Below, piece by piece: positions 1-8,859 of a stretch of DNA of 64,000 bases. The notes beneath the pieces are model-generated. The model did not search any database. It had not been told where the DNA came from and saw nothing but the letters and a program-made list of their open reading frames with translations. The stretch's first letter is position 1. The number at the start of each line of letters is the position of its first letter. The stretch lies in contig NZ_CP022600.1 in assembly GCF_002952215.1 (NCBI RefSeq), forward strand, positions 248,001 through 312,000, read 5' to 3'. Source of the stretch: Porphyrobacter sp. HT-58-2. GTDB taxonomy: Bacteria > Pseudomonadota > Alphaproteobacteria > Sphingomonadales > Sphingomonadaceae. The position numbers were made by a program, and so were the translations under genes.

Positions 1-104
1 TCGAGCGCCGCTTCGGACTTCGCGCGGAACTCGGCATAATGCTCGGCCAGCACCGGATCGCCCGCCAGCGCGGCGTGGACGGCACTGCCCCCTGCCGGGG
101 TCAT
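1..104 (-). CDS. Partial CDS, N-terminus of an unidentified protein
   Basis: An ATG at 104 on the minus strand opens a frame that runs off the left edge after about 34 residues, beginning MTPAGGSAVHAALAGD. The ATG overlaps the TGA of the carboxymuconolactone-decarboxylase-like gene at 101-634 (ATGA coupling), so it is probably the next gene of the same operon. Too little is visible to name a family. Confidence 0.45.
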   Translation of the reverse strand, partial: MTPAGGSAVHAALAGDPVLAEHYAEFRAKSEAAL

Positions 105-634
105 TCTGCGGCCTCCAGCACGGCTGGGGTGGGCAGCACGGTGCGGTCCATCGCCTCGGGCTCCAGCCCCATCGTGATCAGCGCCTTGGCGAGCGCGAGG
201 AACAGGCTCACCCCCAGCCCCAGCTCGGCGATTTGCGCGGGTGTGAGGTGGCGCTGCAAGGCGGCCTTCGCATCGCCGGTCAGCAATTCGGGATCGTGGA
301 TCAGCGCATCGGTGAACTTCAGCACCGCCTTTTCGGTATCGGTCAGCCTGTCGGAAGTCTCGTAGCCGTCGGTGATGTCGTCCACCACCTCCTCGCCGAG
401 GCCCTCGGCCACTGCCTTGTCGAAGCGCACGTTGCGGCAGAACCCGCATTCCGTGACCCGCGCATTGCGCATCCGCGCGACCTCCTTGATCCGCGCGCTG
501 AGCACGTCAGACCCCCAGAACCGGCCATAGAGCGCAAAGAAGCTCTGCGCGATTTCGGGCTGGTGCGCGAGGACGCTGCCGAAATGCGCAGGCTCTCCCG
601 GAATGGCCGAGGATACGCGGGGGGTGGTGGACAT
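101..634 (-). CDS. Carboxymuconolactone decarboxylase family protein (AhpD-like)
   Basis: A 177-residue protein with the AhpD-like fold. The CxxC motif in TECGFCRNVRF is the redox or proton-relay site of this family, followed by a helical region rich in acidic residues. Start chosen at ATG 634 (MSTTPRV) because AAGGAGA lies about 7 nt upstream; an earlier start at 655 lacks such a site. The family includes true gamma-carboxymuconolactone decarboxylases and peroxidase-like proteins, and in catabolic clusters such genes are often uncharacterised. The exact reaction cannot be inferred here. A second member lies at 3453-4040 beside a P450. Confidence 0.8.
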   Translation of the reverse strand: MSTTPRVSSAIPGEPAHFGSVLAHQPEIAQSFFALYGRFWGSDVLSARIKEVARMRNARVTECGFCRNVRFDKAVAEGLGEEVVDDITDGYETSDRLTDTEKAVLKFTDALIHDPELLTGDAKAALQRHLTPAQIAELGLGVSLFLALAKALITMGLEPEAMDRTVLPTPAVLEAAE

Positions 635-753
635 GGGGCTCTCTCCTTGGGGCAAGGATAACAGGCCGCACCCTGCTAGCGGCCCTCGCGATTTTCACAG
701 GGGGGCGAAGTGCGGCGCCATGGCAGATTGCCGCCAGCAAAGGGAGACACGAG

Positions 754-1107
754 ATGGCAGGCGAAGCACAGCGCGTGATCGAGGAATTCTGGCGCATCCA
801 GGACGCGGGCGACTACACCAAGCTCGCGCCCCTGTTCGCCGAGGATGCCTTTCTCGAAGACCCGATCTGGGGCCAATATCGCGGACGCGAGGCGATCCTC
901 GGCTTCATGACCAAGATGGTCGAGGAAATGGGCAATCGCAAAGTCCACTTCACCGTCGATGAAATCTGCGGCGATGATCACGCGGTATGGGCGCGCTGGA
1001 CGATGCACATGGACGGCCACGCACCCCGTGGCGGGGTCGGCATCTACAAGGTCGAAGGCGGCCAGCTCACCTATTACCGCGATTACATGGACCCGGCCGC
1101 CGAGTAG
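754..1107 (+). CDS. SnoaL-like / NTF2-fold protein
   Basis: A 117-residue protein that fits the NTF2-like (SnoaL, ketosteroid-isomerase-like) cone fold: an N-terminal helix (VIEEFWRIQDAGDYTKLAPLFAEDAFLEDP), then a GREAI helix and beta strands ending in a tyrosine-rich edge. A clear ribosome site (AAAGGGAGA) precedes the ATG. Members act as isomerases, cyclases, hydratases or small-molecule binders; the fold is secure but the reaction is not. It stands alone between minus-strand genes and is one of four SnoaL-like genes in the first 15 kb. Confidence 0.75.
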   Translation: MAGEAQRVIEEFWRIQDAGDYTKLAPLFAEDAFLEDPIWGQYRGREAILGFMTKMVEEMGNRKVHFTVDEICGDDHAVWARWTMHMDGHAPRGGVGIYKVEGGQLTYYRDYMDPAAE

Positions 1108-1108
1108 C

Positions 1109-1627
1109 CTACATCACCCGGTAATCAGGGTTGCCGCTGGCGATGATCTGCAACACCGGCAGGGGGAAATCGGGGTTCGGTTCGTTGCCCGGCTGGTCTT
1201 CCAGCGGCAGCTTCCAATCCATGATGTAGCGGCGGCTGGCGATCCGCCATTCGCCGTCCCGCTTTGCGAACTCATCAAGATAGCGCCCGCCATAGAGCCC
1301 GCCTGACCACGTGCCGTCCTCCTGTTCGCGGATGCCCGTGGCAAAGCCGTAGCATTCGACGCTGGCCCTGTCGGAGGAATGGAGCGCGATTGAAGGCGTC
1401 GAGAGGAAATGCCAGCGCCGCTGGCTGGCACGCTCGATCTGCATGACGACCGGCAGGAAATCCGCCGCGCTGCCGGTGAAGAAGCCGTAGTCGATGTGCG
1501 CATCGGGCCAGAAGCACCCCGCCTGCCCCGCGTCGTCCAGCCAGTCCAATGTGCGCGAATAACGTTGCAGCACCTCGGTGATCGCCTGCTTGTCGAGCAG
1601 CGCCTGCACCTTGGCGTCGAGGCTCAT
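1109..1627 (-). CDS. SnoaL-like domain protein (aromatic-dioxygenase-beta-type NTF2 fold)
   Basis: A 172-residue protein of the larger SnoaL_4 type: an AITEVLQRYSRTLDWLD helix, then FWPDAHIDYGFF and a terminal beta sheet with YLDEFAKRDGEWRIASRRYIMDW. This arrangement is typical of bile-acid dehydratase-like and ring-hydroxylating-dioxygenase beta-like proteins. The start at ATG 1627 overlaps the TGA of the upstream ABM gene (1624-1626). It is the last gene of the operon P450-ABM-SnoaL read on the minus strand. Dehydratase or isomerase activity on a cyclic ketone or alcohol is an inference. Confidence 0.75.
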   Translation of the reverse strand: MSLDAKVQALLDKQAITEVLQRYSRTLDWLDDAGQAGCFWPDAHIDYGFFTGSAADFLPVVMQIERASQRRWHFLSTPSIALHSSDRASVECYGFATGIREQEDGTWSGGLYGGRYLDEFAKRDGEWRIASRRYIMDWKLPLEDQPGNEPNPDFPLPVLQIIASGNPDYRVM

Positions 1628-2025
1628 GCGCGCGCCCCCCACCATGCCGGGATCGACAGGGGGAAACGCTCCTGCGCGATCTTCATCGCCGCGCTGGCAT
1701 CGTCGGGCAGCGCCGGGTCGGTGGTATGCGGCAAGCCCCCGCCAGCGCCTTCCACCGGGTCGATGTACTCCAGTTTGATCCCCGCCAGCACGTCGGCGAA
1801 ATCGTGGCCTTCGTGGTGGTCGGACATCTGGTGGTGATAGAAGGCCCACTTGTCCCTGAAACTCAGCAGGCAGTAGTAGGAAAGCGGCTCCTGCCCCTTC
1901 CAGTATTCGTAGCGGATCACGCCCTCCTCGGTGCCGAAGGTTTCGCGCACCATGTCATGCATGATCGCCTCCCACTTGGCCTCCTTGCCGGGCTTGATCT
2001 GGATATGGGCGAGCAGGGTGGCCAT
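1624..2025 (-). CDS. Antibiotic biosynthesis monooxygenase (ABM) fold protein
   Basis: A 133-residue protein beginning MATLLAHIQIKPGKEAKWEAIM, a dimeric ferredoxin-like beta-alpha-beta start of the ABM/quinol-monooxygenase superfamily. A C-terminal extension carries HHEGHDF and a conserved-looking tail. The ATG at 2025 overlaps the stop of the P450 gene (TGATG), so translation is coupled. Some ABM proteins are cofactor-free oxygenases and others are small-molecule isomerases or heme degraders; none can be chosen here. The same ABM-plus-SnoaL pairing recurs at 8860-9616. Confidence 0.7.
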   Translation of the reverse strand: MATLLAHIQIKPGKEAKWEAIMHDMVRETFGTEEGVIRYEYWKGQEPLSYYCLLSFRDKWAFYHHQMSDHHEGHDFADVLAGIKLEYIDPVEGAGGGLPHTTDPALPDDASAAMKIAQERFPLSIPAWWGARA

Positions 2026-3335
2026 CAGGATGTCTCCGTCGGGGTGAGGGTGAGCATGAGGCGGTAGATCCCGAGCATGATCCCGCCCTGATGGCGGAAG
2101 TCGTTGCCGGCGGCGTAGGCGAGGCCCGAAAAGGCATCGCAGACCTTCTCCCAAGCGATCATCTGTTCCAATCGCGAGATATTGGAGCCGGGGCACGAAC
2201 GCGGCCCCTGACTGAAGGCCAAGTGGCGGGTGGCGGCCTTGCGATCCAGCTTCAGCTCGAGCGGGTCCTCGAACTCGTCCGCGTCGATGTTGGCCGCCGC
2301 CCACCTGAGATGCAGCATCGATCCGGCGGGGACGGGGACGCCCTGAAACACCTCGTCATGCGCGCAGATGCGGGTCGAGAGCCCCTGTGTGGGAGAGCGC
2401 AGCCGCACCCCTTCCTCGATGAAAGTGCGGATCGCGCCCCTGTTCCCCCGCAGGGTCGCGAACATCCCCGGCCGCTGGCACAGCAATTGCGCCTGCTCGG
2501 CGAGGGCATATTGCGTCGTCTCCAGCCCGCCGATCACCATCGCGTAGACCACGCCATTGATCTCGTCGTCGGTGAGCTTGCGGCCCAATGCCTGATATTC
2601 GACCTGGGTGAGGAAGCTCACCATGTCGTCCTGCGGGCGGGCGCGCTTCTCGCGGGTTTTCTCCGCCACATAGTCCTTCATCCCCGCCAGCAGCCGGAAC
2701 TTCTCCTTCGTCTGTTCGGGGGTGAGGATGTTCCTGTGCGTGCGCCCGTGGACATAGGACATGACCTGCGCATTGCCCCATTGTTCGAGGCGCGGGATGT
2801 CCTCCAGCGGGAAGCCCAGGACGCTCGCCATCACCCTTTGGGGCAGCGGGCGGGCGAAATCGGCGACGAAATCGACCGGCTCGCCTCCTCTCGCCTTGTC
2901 CAGCATCCCGGCGATCAGATCGTCGACATGGGCCGTGATCATTTCCGCATGGCGGGTGCACCCCGGCCCCACCCACGGATCGGTCAACTCCTTGCGATGC
3001 GCGCGCCATAGCTCCGGATCGGGCCGCAGCGAGACGATGCTCGCCACCATCGCGTCAATATCGGGGATGTGGGTCGGCATCTGCCCTGATTGCTGGATAT
3101 GCGCGACCAGCAGCGAGAGCGTGGGCGGGAAGCGATCCCAGTCCATCACCACGCGCCGCACATCCTCGTATTTGGTGAGGACGAAGGCGTCGGTCCCCGG
3201 CGTCAGCCCCTCGCCCGGCAGGCGCTGCACCGGTGACTGTTCGTGGAGAATGGCGTAGGCCTGATACCAGTGCTCCTGCGCGCCGGGGGCGAACAGATCG
3301 ACCTCTGCCAAAGTGCGCGGCTTCTCCGCCTGCAA
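2025..3335 (-). CDS. Cytochrome P450 (first of three)
   Basis: A 436-residue soluble bacterial P450. The heme-binding loop is FSQGPRSCPG with the thiolate Cys near residue 381; the I-helix has GGLETTQ with the oxygen-activating acid/Thr pair; an ExxR sits in EEGVRLRSP. Fewer than ten bacterial-type residues deviate from the usual layout, and there is no membrane anchor, so it needs separate ferredoxin partners not present in this window. The start is TTG at 3335, supported by AAGGGAGAGG about 8 nt upstream; no earlier ATG fits. It heads a three-gene minus-strand operon with ABM and SnoaL genes and is divergent from the 3453 gene. Confidence 0.9.
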   Translation of the reverse strand: MQAEKPRTLAEVDLFAPGAQEHWYQAYAILHEQSPVQRLPGEGLTPGTDAFVLTKYEDVRRVVMDWDRFPPTLSLLVAHIQQSGQMPTHIPDIDAMVASIVSLRPDPELWRAHRKELTDPWVGPGCTRHAEMITAHVDDLIAGMLDKARGGEPVDFVADFARPLPQRVMASVLGFPLEDIPRLEQWGNAQVMSYVHGRTHRNILTPEQTKEKFRLLAGMKDYVAEKTREKRARPQDDMVSFLTQVEYQALGRKLTDDEINGVVYAMVIGGLETTQYALAEQAQLLCQRPGMFATLRGNRGAIRTFIEEGVRLRSPTQGLSTRICAHDEVFQGVPVPAGSMLHLRWAAANIDADEFEDPLELKLDRKAATRHLAFSQGPRSCPGSNISRLEQMIAWEKVCDAFSGLAYAAGNDFRHQGGIMLGIYRLMLTLTPTETS

Positions 3336-3452
3336 GCCCGCCTCTCCCTTGCGGTGGCGACCCGCTTAGCGAATCCGCCAATTGCTGATGGCCGGCTTGT
3401 CCCGCAGCCTCGCCCTTACGGAAACCGGCACATTTGCCAGTGGGAGAGAGAT

Positions 3453-4040
3453 GTGAGCCGCATCACCAAGCTGCCGACCGACCAATGGGACGCGCGCCTT
3501 GTCGCCGCGATCCAACCGGACAATCTCACCGATCTGGAGCAGGGTCTCACCCGCTACTTCGCCCATTGCCCGGAGCAGGCCTTGGGCCTGATGGGCTTCG
3601 GCGGGGCGCTCAAGAAGAACCGCTCGCTGCCCGATCGGCTGGTGGAGCTGGTGCGGCTCCGGGTCGCCTTCTTCAACCAGTGCCGTTCCTGCATGGCGAT
3701 CCGCTATTCGGACGCGGTGGCGGATGGCGTGACCGAGGGGCTGGTGTGCTCGCTGGAGCGCCCGCAGGAGGCCGAGAACCTCTCGGCGGCCGAGAAAGCC
3801 GCGATCCGTTACGGCGAGCTGATGGCGACCGATCACTTGGCGATCGACGACGCGGTCTATGCCGAGCTGCGCCGCCACTTCACCGAGGCGCAGATCGTGG
3901 AGCTCGGGATGACGGCGGCGTTCTTCGTCGGCTTCGGGCGGCTGGCGGCGACGTATCACATGGTCGAGGAACTGCCCGAGGCCTTCAAGACCGCCGAAGC
4001 CATCGCCCCTTGGGGGGCCGAGAAGATCGAGGTGCGGTGA
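3453..4040 (+). CDS. Carboxymuconolactone decarboxylase family protein
   Basis: A 195-residue AhpD-like protein. The core has a CxxC site in FFNQCRSCMAIRYSDAV and the usual helices around it, with HFTEAQIVELGM near the end. The start is GTG at 3453 (SRITKLP), chosen because GGGAGAGAG lies just upstream; an in-frame ATG is absent. Its stop overlaps the ATG of the following P450 (GTGATG), so the pair is translationally coupled. It resembles the 101-634 protein in fold but diverges in sequence. Function in the pathway is not known; peroxide reduction or a decarboxylation step are both possible. Confidence 0.8.
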   Translation: MSRITKLPTDQWDARLVAAIQPDNLTDLEQGLTRYFAHCPEQALGLMGFGGALKKNRSLPDRLVELVRLRVAFFNQCRSCMAIRYSDAVADGVTEGLVCSLERPQEAENLSAAEKAAIRYGELMATDHLAIDDAVYAELRRHFTEAQIVELGMTAAFFVGFGRLAATYHMVEELPEAFKTAEAIAPWGAEKIEVR

Positions 4041-5305
4041 TGAATCAGCCCCCCGCGATCAACCTGTTCGATCCCGAGCTCCAGCAATGCCCCTACGCGG
4101 CTTACAAGACCCTGCGCGACGAGGCCCCGGTCTACAACATCCCCGGCACGCAGATTTACGTCGTCAGCCGCTACGATCATGTGCGCGAGGTGTTGATGGA
4201 CCCCGCGCGCTTCCCCTCGACCGCCGCGAACGAGCTGATGCGCGCCTCGCCGGTGGACATGGAACGCGGGCGCAAGGTGGCGCAGCGGTTCAAGGAAAAG
4301 GGCTGGCTCCCCGCGCCGACGCTGGCGGGGCGCGACGACCCCAACCACAAGCAGATGCGCGCGATGTTCAACGAGGCGTTCAAGCCCTCCCGCATCAAGG
4401 ACATCGACCCGCGGGTGGAAACCCTCGCCTATGAACTGATCGACGAATTTCTCGCGGACGGCAAATGCGACTGGGTGCGCCAGTTCTGCGTCCCCCTGCC
4501 GCTGTTCATCATCGGCGAGCAGATGGGCGCCAAGCGCGAGGACATGTGGCGGATCAAGGGCTGGACCGATGCCTTCTTCCACCGCATCTCGCTGATGCTG
4601 CCCGAGGACAAGCACCTCGAAATGGTCGACCGCGAGATCGAGGCGCAGCACTATTTCCAGCCGATCTTCGAGCGTTTGAGGGAACATCCGGACGGCAGCC
4701 TCATCAGCGTGCTGGTCAACACCGTGATCGAAGGCTGGGGCCGGCCGCTCAACGACGAAGAACTCCACGCCGAGATGATGGCCGATACCTTCGTCGGCGG
4801 ATCGGAGACCACCACCAATGCGCTCGCGGCAGGGATGAAGCTGCTGATCGAAAACAAGGACGTGTGGGTGAAGCTCAAGGCCGATCCCGACCGCTACATG
4901 CGCAATTTCGTCGAGGAAGTGCTGCGGCTCGAAAGCCCGGTGCAATCGCTGATGCGCTTCACCCACAAGGATGTGGAGCTGGACGGGGTGACGATCCCCG
5001 CCGGATCGGTCGTCAATGTCCGCTATGGCGCGGCCAACCGCGACGAGCGCTTCTTCGAATGCCCCGAGAAGCTGGACTTGGAGCGGCCCAAGGCGGGCGC
5101 GCACATGGCCTTCGGGTCAGGCACCCACCATTGCCTCGGCGCGCCGCTCGCCCGGCGCGAGCTGACCTGGGGCTTTCAGGCCGTGGTCGACCGGTTTGAT
5201 GACATGTGGTTTGCCGAAGGGCAGAACGACTTCGCCTACCACCCGCACTTCCTGCTGCGGAGCCTGAAGCAGCTGAATATCGAGTTTGTGGCGAAGAAGC
5301 GCTAG
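4040..5305 (+). CDS. Cytochrome P450 (second of three)
   Basis: A 421-residue soluble P450. Visible motifs are the heme loop FGSGTHHCLG (Cys near residue 365), the I-helix GGSETTTNA, and ExxR in EEVLRLESP. The ATG at 4040 overlaps the TGA of the upstream CMD-like gene. Its stop codon TAG shares the palindrome CTAG with the stop of the convergent flavoprotein gene (5302-5305). As in other bacterial P450s, electron donors must come from elsewhere. The substrate is unknown; terpenoid or steroid hydroxylation is a reasonable guess from the neighbours. Confidence 0.9.
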   Translation: MNQPPAINLFDPELQQCPYAAYKTLRDEAPVYNIPGTQIYVVSRYDHVREVLMDPARFPSTAANELMRASPVDMERGRKVAQRFKEKGWLPAPTLAGRDDPNHKQMRAMFNEAFKPSRIKDIDPRVETLAYELIDEFLADGKCDWVRQFCVPLPLFIIGEQMGAKREDMWRIKGWTDAFFHRISLMLPEDKHLEMVDREIEAQHYFQPIFERLREHPDGSLISVLVNTVIEGWGRPLNDEELHAEMMADTFVGGSETTTNALAAGMKLLIENKDVWVKLKADPDRYMRNFVEEVLRLESPVQSLMRFTHKDVELDGVTIPAGSVVNVRYGAANRDERFFECPEKLDLERPKAGAHMAFGSGTHHCLGAPLARRELTWGFQAVVDRFDDMWFAEGQNDFAYHPHFLLRSLKQLNIEFVAKKR

Positions 5306-6921
5306 GTATTCGCCAAAGCCGCCGTCCGCCCCGCCAGATACCCGAAAGTCAGCGCCGGGCCGAGCGTCCCGCCCGCTCCTGCATAGATCCCGCCTGTCGG
5401 GCAGGCGATGGCATTGCCTGCACCGAAAAGTCCGGGGATCGGCGCACCGTCATGGCCCAGAATGCGCGCCTGTCCGTCGGTGCGCGGCCCGCCATTGGTG
5501 CCGAGCAGGCCCGAGGCAATCTCCACCGCATAGAACGGCGCCTCACGGATCGCGCCGAGCGTCACCGCCGTCCCTTCCCGGGAACGATCCCCGTAGAAAT
5601 GGTCATAGGCGCTGGTCCCGCGCCCGAAATCGGGGTCGTGGCCTTGGTCGGCGTGAACATTGAAGCGCGCCACAGTCTCCTCCAGCGCGGCTGGATCAAG
5701 GCCGATCTGCGCGGCCAGCCCCTCCAGCGTGTCCGCGCGCATCACCCAGTCGGGGATCGGCTGGCCCGGCTGGCGCGTGCCGAGCGGATAGCGCGCCGCA
5801 TATTGCGCGTCGAACACCAGCCAGCATGGCAGGTTCGGATAATCGTAAGTGGCCGGGTCGAACTGGTGGAACACGCCGCCAAGCGCGGAGTAATTCGCCG
5901 CCTCGTTGCAGAACCGCCGCCCCGAACGATTGACCATGATCGAATGCGGCACAGTCCGCTCGATCAGGATGATCTGCGCGCGTTGCTCTCCGCCCGACCA
6001 GGGTGCATCGGGCGTGACCAGCGTCGGCGCCCACCATGCGCTCGTCATGTTGCCGAGCTTCGCGCCCGCCGCCATCGCCAGCTTCAGGCCGCCGCCGGTG
6101 CCGGTCGGCGGGCTGGCGGGGGCTGTCACCGGCCCGCGCAGGAAAGTCTGGCGCAGGTCCGCGTCCCACTCGAACCCGCCGGTGGTGATGATGACGCCGC
6201 GCCGCGCGGACAGCGCGAAGGGCGCGCCGTCACGCTCGCCTTCGATGCCGGTGATGCGCCCGCCGTCTTTCACAAGCCGGTGCGTCTCCACCCCGAGCAC
6301 CGGTTCGATCCCGCGGTCGAGACAGGCCTTGAGCAATCGCGCCACCATCGCCTGCCCGAACCCGCATTGCCGTGCAGCCATGCGCTGGCCCAGCACCTCC
6401 ATTGGCGGCATGGCGGTCGCCCCGCCCAGCGGCGTCTCGCGCAGCATCAGGGGCTTGGGTTCTTCAATTGCGTAGATCTTCGCCGCCCAGTCGCCCAGTT
6501 CCCCCAGCGCGAACAGATCGTGGTCGAGCGCGCGGGAGCCTTCGGGCTTCGCGCCGGGCCGGTCGAGATAGTAGTCGGGATAGCCCGGCAGCACCGCCAC
6601 CTTGAGCGCGTCGATAGCTTCGAGGAAGGCCAGCGCCTCCGGCCCCTTGTCCACAAAGGCCTCCAGCGTTTCATCCACCAGATCGCCGTGATCGAGGCTG
6701 CGGAAATAGGCGAGCGCGTCCGCGCGGCTGTCGGCCATTCCGCCTGCGCGCATCCGGGGGTTGTCCGCCACCCAGATCACCCCGCCCGATATGGCAGAGG
6801 TGCCGCCGACGCGGTCCCACCGTTCGATCAGCGCGACCGATGCGCCTGCCTCATGGGCGGCCAGCGCCGCAGCCATGCCTGCCGCGCCGGTGCCGAGGAT
6901 TATGACGTCCACCTGTTCCAT
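5302..6921 (-). CDS. FAD-dependent oxidoreductase, 3-ketosteroid dehydrogenase / fumarate-reductase flavoprotein family
   Basis: A 539-residue flavoprotein. The N-terminal Rossmann motif is VIILGTGAAGMAAALAAHEAG, with GGTSAISGG following, as in 3-ketosteroid delta-dehydrogenases and FrdA-like enzymes. The C-terminal FAD segment reads GLFGAGNAIACPTGGIYAG and GGTLGPALTFGYLAGR, typical of the KstD/KshA-associated group. Start chosen at ATG 6921 (MEQVDV), directly before the first beta strand; an upstream start at 6957 would add 12 poorly conserved residues. Introduction of a double bond next to a ring ketone is the likely chemistry, but the substrate is inferred only from family and neighbours. 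Confidence 0.85.
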   Translation of the reverse strand: MEQVDVIILGTGAAGMAAALAAHEAGASVALIERWDRVGGTSAISGGVIWVADNPRMRAGGMADSRADALAYFRSLDHGDLVDETLEAFVDKGPEALAFLEAIDALKVAVLPGYPDYYLDRPGAKPEGSRALDHDLFALGELGDWAAKIYAIEEPKPLMLRETPLGGATAMPPMEVLGQRMAARQCGFGQAMVARLLKACLDRGIEPVLGVETHRLVKDGGRITGIEGERDGAPFALSARRGVIITTGGFEWDADLRQTFLRGPVTAPASPPTGTGGGLKLAMAAGAKLGNMTSAWWAPTLVTPDAPWSGGEQRAQIILIERTVPHSIMVNRSGRRFCNEAANYSALGGVFHQFDPATYDYPNLPCWLVFDAQYAARYPLGTRQPGQPIPDWVMRADTLEGLAAQIGLDPAALEETVARFNVHADQGHDPDFGRGTSAYDHFYGDRSREGTAVTLGAIREAPFYAVEIASGLLGTNGGPRTDGQARILGHDGAPIPGLFGAGNAIACPTGGIYAGAGGTLGPALTFGYLAGRTAALANT

Positions 6922-7022
6922 GATCGGGTTAGACGCCTGCCGGGCAGGATCGGGCAACCCGTCATTTTGGCAAGGTGCGCCCGCCTGCCGGTGCGGCTAA
7001 CCATCGGTCAAAGGAGAGAACC

Positions 7023-7799
7023 ATGAAACTGGAAGGCAAGGTCGCCGCCATCACGGGCGGCACGGCGGGCATGGGTCGCGGGATCGCCGAGGCGTTTCTC
7101 GCCGAGGGCGCAAAGGTGGCGCTGTTCGCCCGCAATGCGGACAAAGGCACGAAGGTGCTGGAAGAAATCGGCGCGGGCGCAAACGGTCTGTTCGTGGCGG
7201 GCGACGTGATGAACCAGTCCGATCTCGAAGGCTTCATCGACCAGACCATCGCCCATTTCGGCACGATCGACATTCTGGTGAACAATGCGGGCGGGGCGGG
7301 TGATCTTCAGCCGCTCGTCAACCTGTCCGATCATGCCTTCGACGAGGCGATGAAGTGGAACGTCTATTCCACCTTCTGGGCCAGCCGCCGCGCGCTGCCG
7401 ACCATGCTGGGCAAAGGCGACGGGCGGATCATCAACATCTCGTCGATGGAGGGCAAGCACGGGAAGGCGGTGCTGACCGCCTATTCCGCCGCCAAGCACG
7501 CGGTAAACGGCATGACCAAGAGCCTCGCCCGCGAAGTTGGCGCGCAGGGGGTGACGGTCAATGCGATCTGCCCCGGCATTGTCATCACCGACATCATCAA
7601 GAACAACGGTCCGGCGACCGCCAAGGCCATGGGACTGGAGTTCGAGGAAATGATCGACCTGTTCGCCCAGGAGGCAGCGATCAAGCGGCCGAACACGGTC
7701 GAGGAAGTGGCGGCGGTGGCGGTGTTGCTGGCAAGCGAGGCGGGCGCGGGGATCACCGGCCAGCAGATCAGCGTCGACGGCGGGACAGCCCAGTATTGA
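7023..7799 (+). CDS. SDR family oxidoreductase
   Basis: A 258-residue classical short-chain dehydrogenase. It shows the nucleotide-binding TGGTAGMGRGIA, the NNAGG stabilising motif, the catalytic Ser in NISSMEG, and YSAAK (Tyr-x3-Lys). A strong ribosome site (AAAGGAGAGAA) sits before ATG 7023. The acidic residue that would show NAD rather than NADP preference is not clear by eye. It is alone on the plus strand, divergent from the flavoprotein gene, and probably oxidises a hydroxyl group produced by a P450 or a hydratase. Confidence 0.9.
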   Translation: MKLEGKVAAITGGTAGMGRGIAEAFLAEGAKVALFARNADKGTKVLEEIGAGANGLFVAGDVMNQSDLEGFIDQTIAHFGTIDILVNNAGGAGDLQPLVNLSDHAFDEAMKWNVYSTFWASRRALPTMLGKGDGRIINISSMEGKHGKAVLTAYSAAKHAVNGMTKSLAREVGAQGVTVNAICPGIVITDIIKNNGPATAKAMGLEFEEMIDLFAQEAAIKRPNTVEEVAAVAVLLASEAGAGITGQQISVDGGTAQY

Positions 7800-7891
7800 T
7801 CGGGGGTTGCGCGGTTTTGCGGGGGGCTTGTGCGCTGCCAGACCCCCCTCAGCCCCCGGTTAGACCCCCTCCAGAACGGCCTTGGCGGCGC

Positions 7892-7907
7892 TGTTTCACG
7901 TGAAACA
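7892..7907. other. parS centromere-like site (ParB box)
   Basis: The sequence TGTTTCACGTGAAACA is a perfect 16-bp palindrome identical to the bacterial parS consensus bound by chromosomal ParB. It lies in the 124-bp gap between two convergent SDR genes, away from any coding start. Chromosomal parS sites cluster near the replication origin, so this places the window in the origin-proximal part of a chromosome, if the replicon is chromosomal. A one-mismatch copy is at 28202-28217. Confidence 0.85.
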
Positions 7908-7923
7908 GGGGGTGACCGGGCGC

Positions 7924-8733
7924 TTACCCCTGCAACTTCGCCATAGCCGCGCCGACCGCCGCTGCGACATCTCCCGCTTGCGGGTTTCCGCGCATGATCA
8001 GCCCGCCGTTGGGCTGGATGTTGGCCCCGGTGACATAGGCCTGATCGGTGCAGAGCCACAGGCAGGCATGGGCCACATCATCCACCGTATTGAGCCTACC
8101 CATCGGATAACGCGGGAGAAAAGCGTCGGTCAGGCCCGGCACCTGAAAGCTGTCATGGGTCATCGGGCTGTCGGTGAAGGCGGGGGAGACGGTGTTGGCC
8201 TTGATGCCCAAGTGCCCGTAATCATTGGCAACACACTCGATCAGCGCCTCGGAGCCGCGCTTGGTGCCGATATAGGCGGCGTGGTTGGTGATGATCGCCT
8301 TGGTGGTGGCAGAGGACAGCGAGATCAGCGACCCGCCGCTGGGCTGCTGTGCGCTCATCACCCGCACGAAGGCTTGCAGAAAGTGGTATACCCCCTTGAA
8401 TTGCAAGGCAACAATCTGATCGAGCTGCTCCTCGGTGATCTCCTCGAGGCTGGCGAGCAAGCCCCAGCCGGTGGTGTTGATCGCGATGTCGACCCGCCCG
8501 AAAGTGGCGGAGGCCTTGTCGGCAAGGGCGCCGACCTCGGCCTTGGAGGTGATGTCGCACAGGGCATATTCTCCAGCGATTTCAGCAGCAAGACTGGCAA
8601 GCGGCGCCTCCTTGCGACCCGCCACCATCACCTTTGCGCCTTCCTTGGCGAATAGCCGGGCGATGGCCTGCCCCATGTTGCCCTCGGACGCGGCGCCCAG
8701 CACCACGGCGGTCTTGCCTTCCAACTGTCCCAT
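7924..8733 (-). CDS. SDR family oxidoreductase
   Basis: A 269-residue SDR. The cofactor loop is LGAASEGNMGQAIA, longer than the usual TGxxxGxG, and the NNAG motif is replaced by NTTG; catalytic Ser (SLSSATT) and YIGTK (Tyr-x3-Lys) are present. Two adjacent ATG codons (8736 and 8733) follow GGAGACAG; 8733 gives the better spacing. The loop resembles enoyl-reductase-like or atypical SDRs, so reduction or oxidation of a CoA-bound or cyclic substrate cannot be separated. It is convergent with the 7023 SDR and divergent from the 8860 gene. Confidence 0.85.
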   Translation of the reverse strand: MGQLEGKTAVVLGAASEGNMGQAIARLFAKEGAKVMVAGRKEAPLASLAAEIAGEYALCDITSKAEVGALADKASATFGRVDIAINTTGWGLLASLEEITEEQLDQIVALQFKGVYHFLQAFVRVMSAQQPSGGSLISLSSATTKAIITNHAAYIGTKRGSEALIECVANDYGHLGIKANTVSPAFTDSPMTHDSFQVPGLTDAFLPRYPMGRLNTVDDVAHACLWLCTDQAYVTGANIQPNGGLIMRGNPQAGDVAAAVGAAMAKLQG

Positions 8734-8859
8734 CATCTGTCTCCTCTCGGCGAGCCAAGTAACACGGGCAAGGCGGCCATCACCCTTCCCAAAAGTGGGC
8801 ATTGTCGGCCGCGCCCCTCGGGCCCGATAGCGGCGTCCTACCAAGGGGAGAGCCAAGCC

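Noticed and set aside
5206..7026. A 606-codon plus-strand frame across the FAD-dependent oxidoreductase
   Set aside because: It is antisense to a gene with clear FAD motifs, has no ribosome site, and has shadow-like composition.
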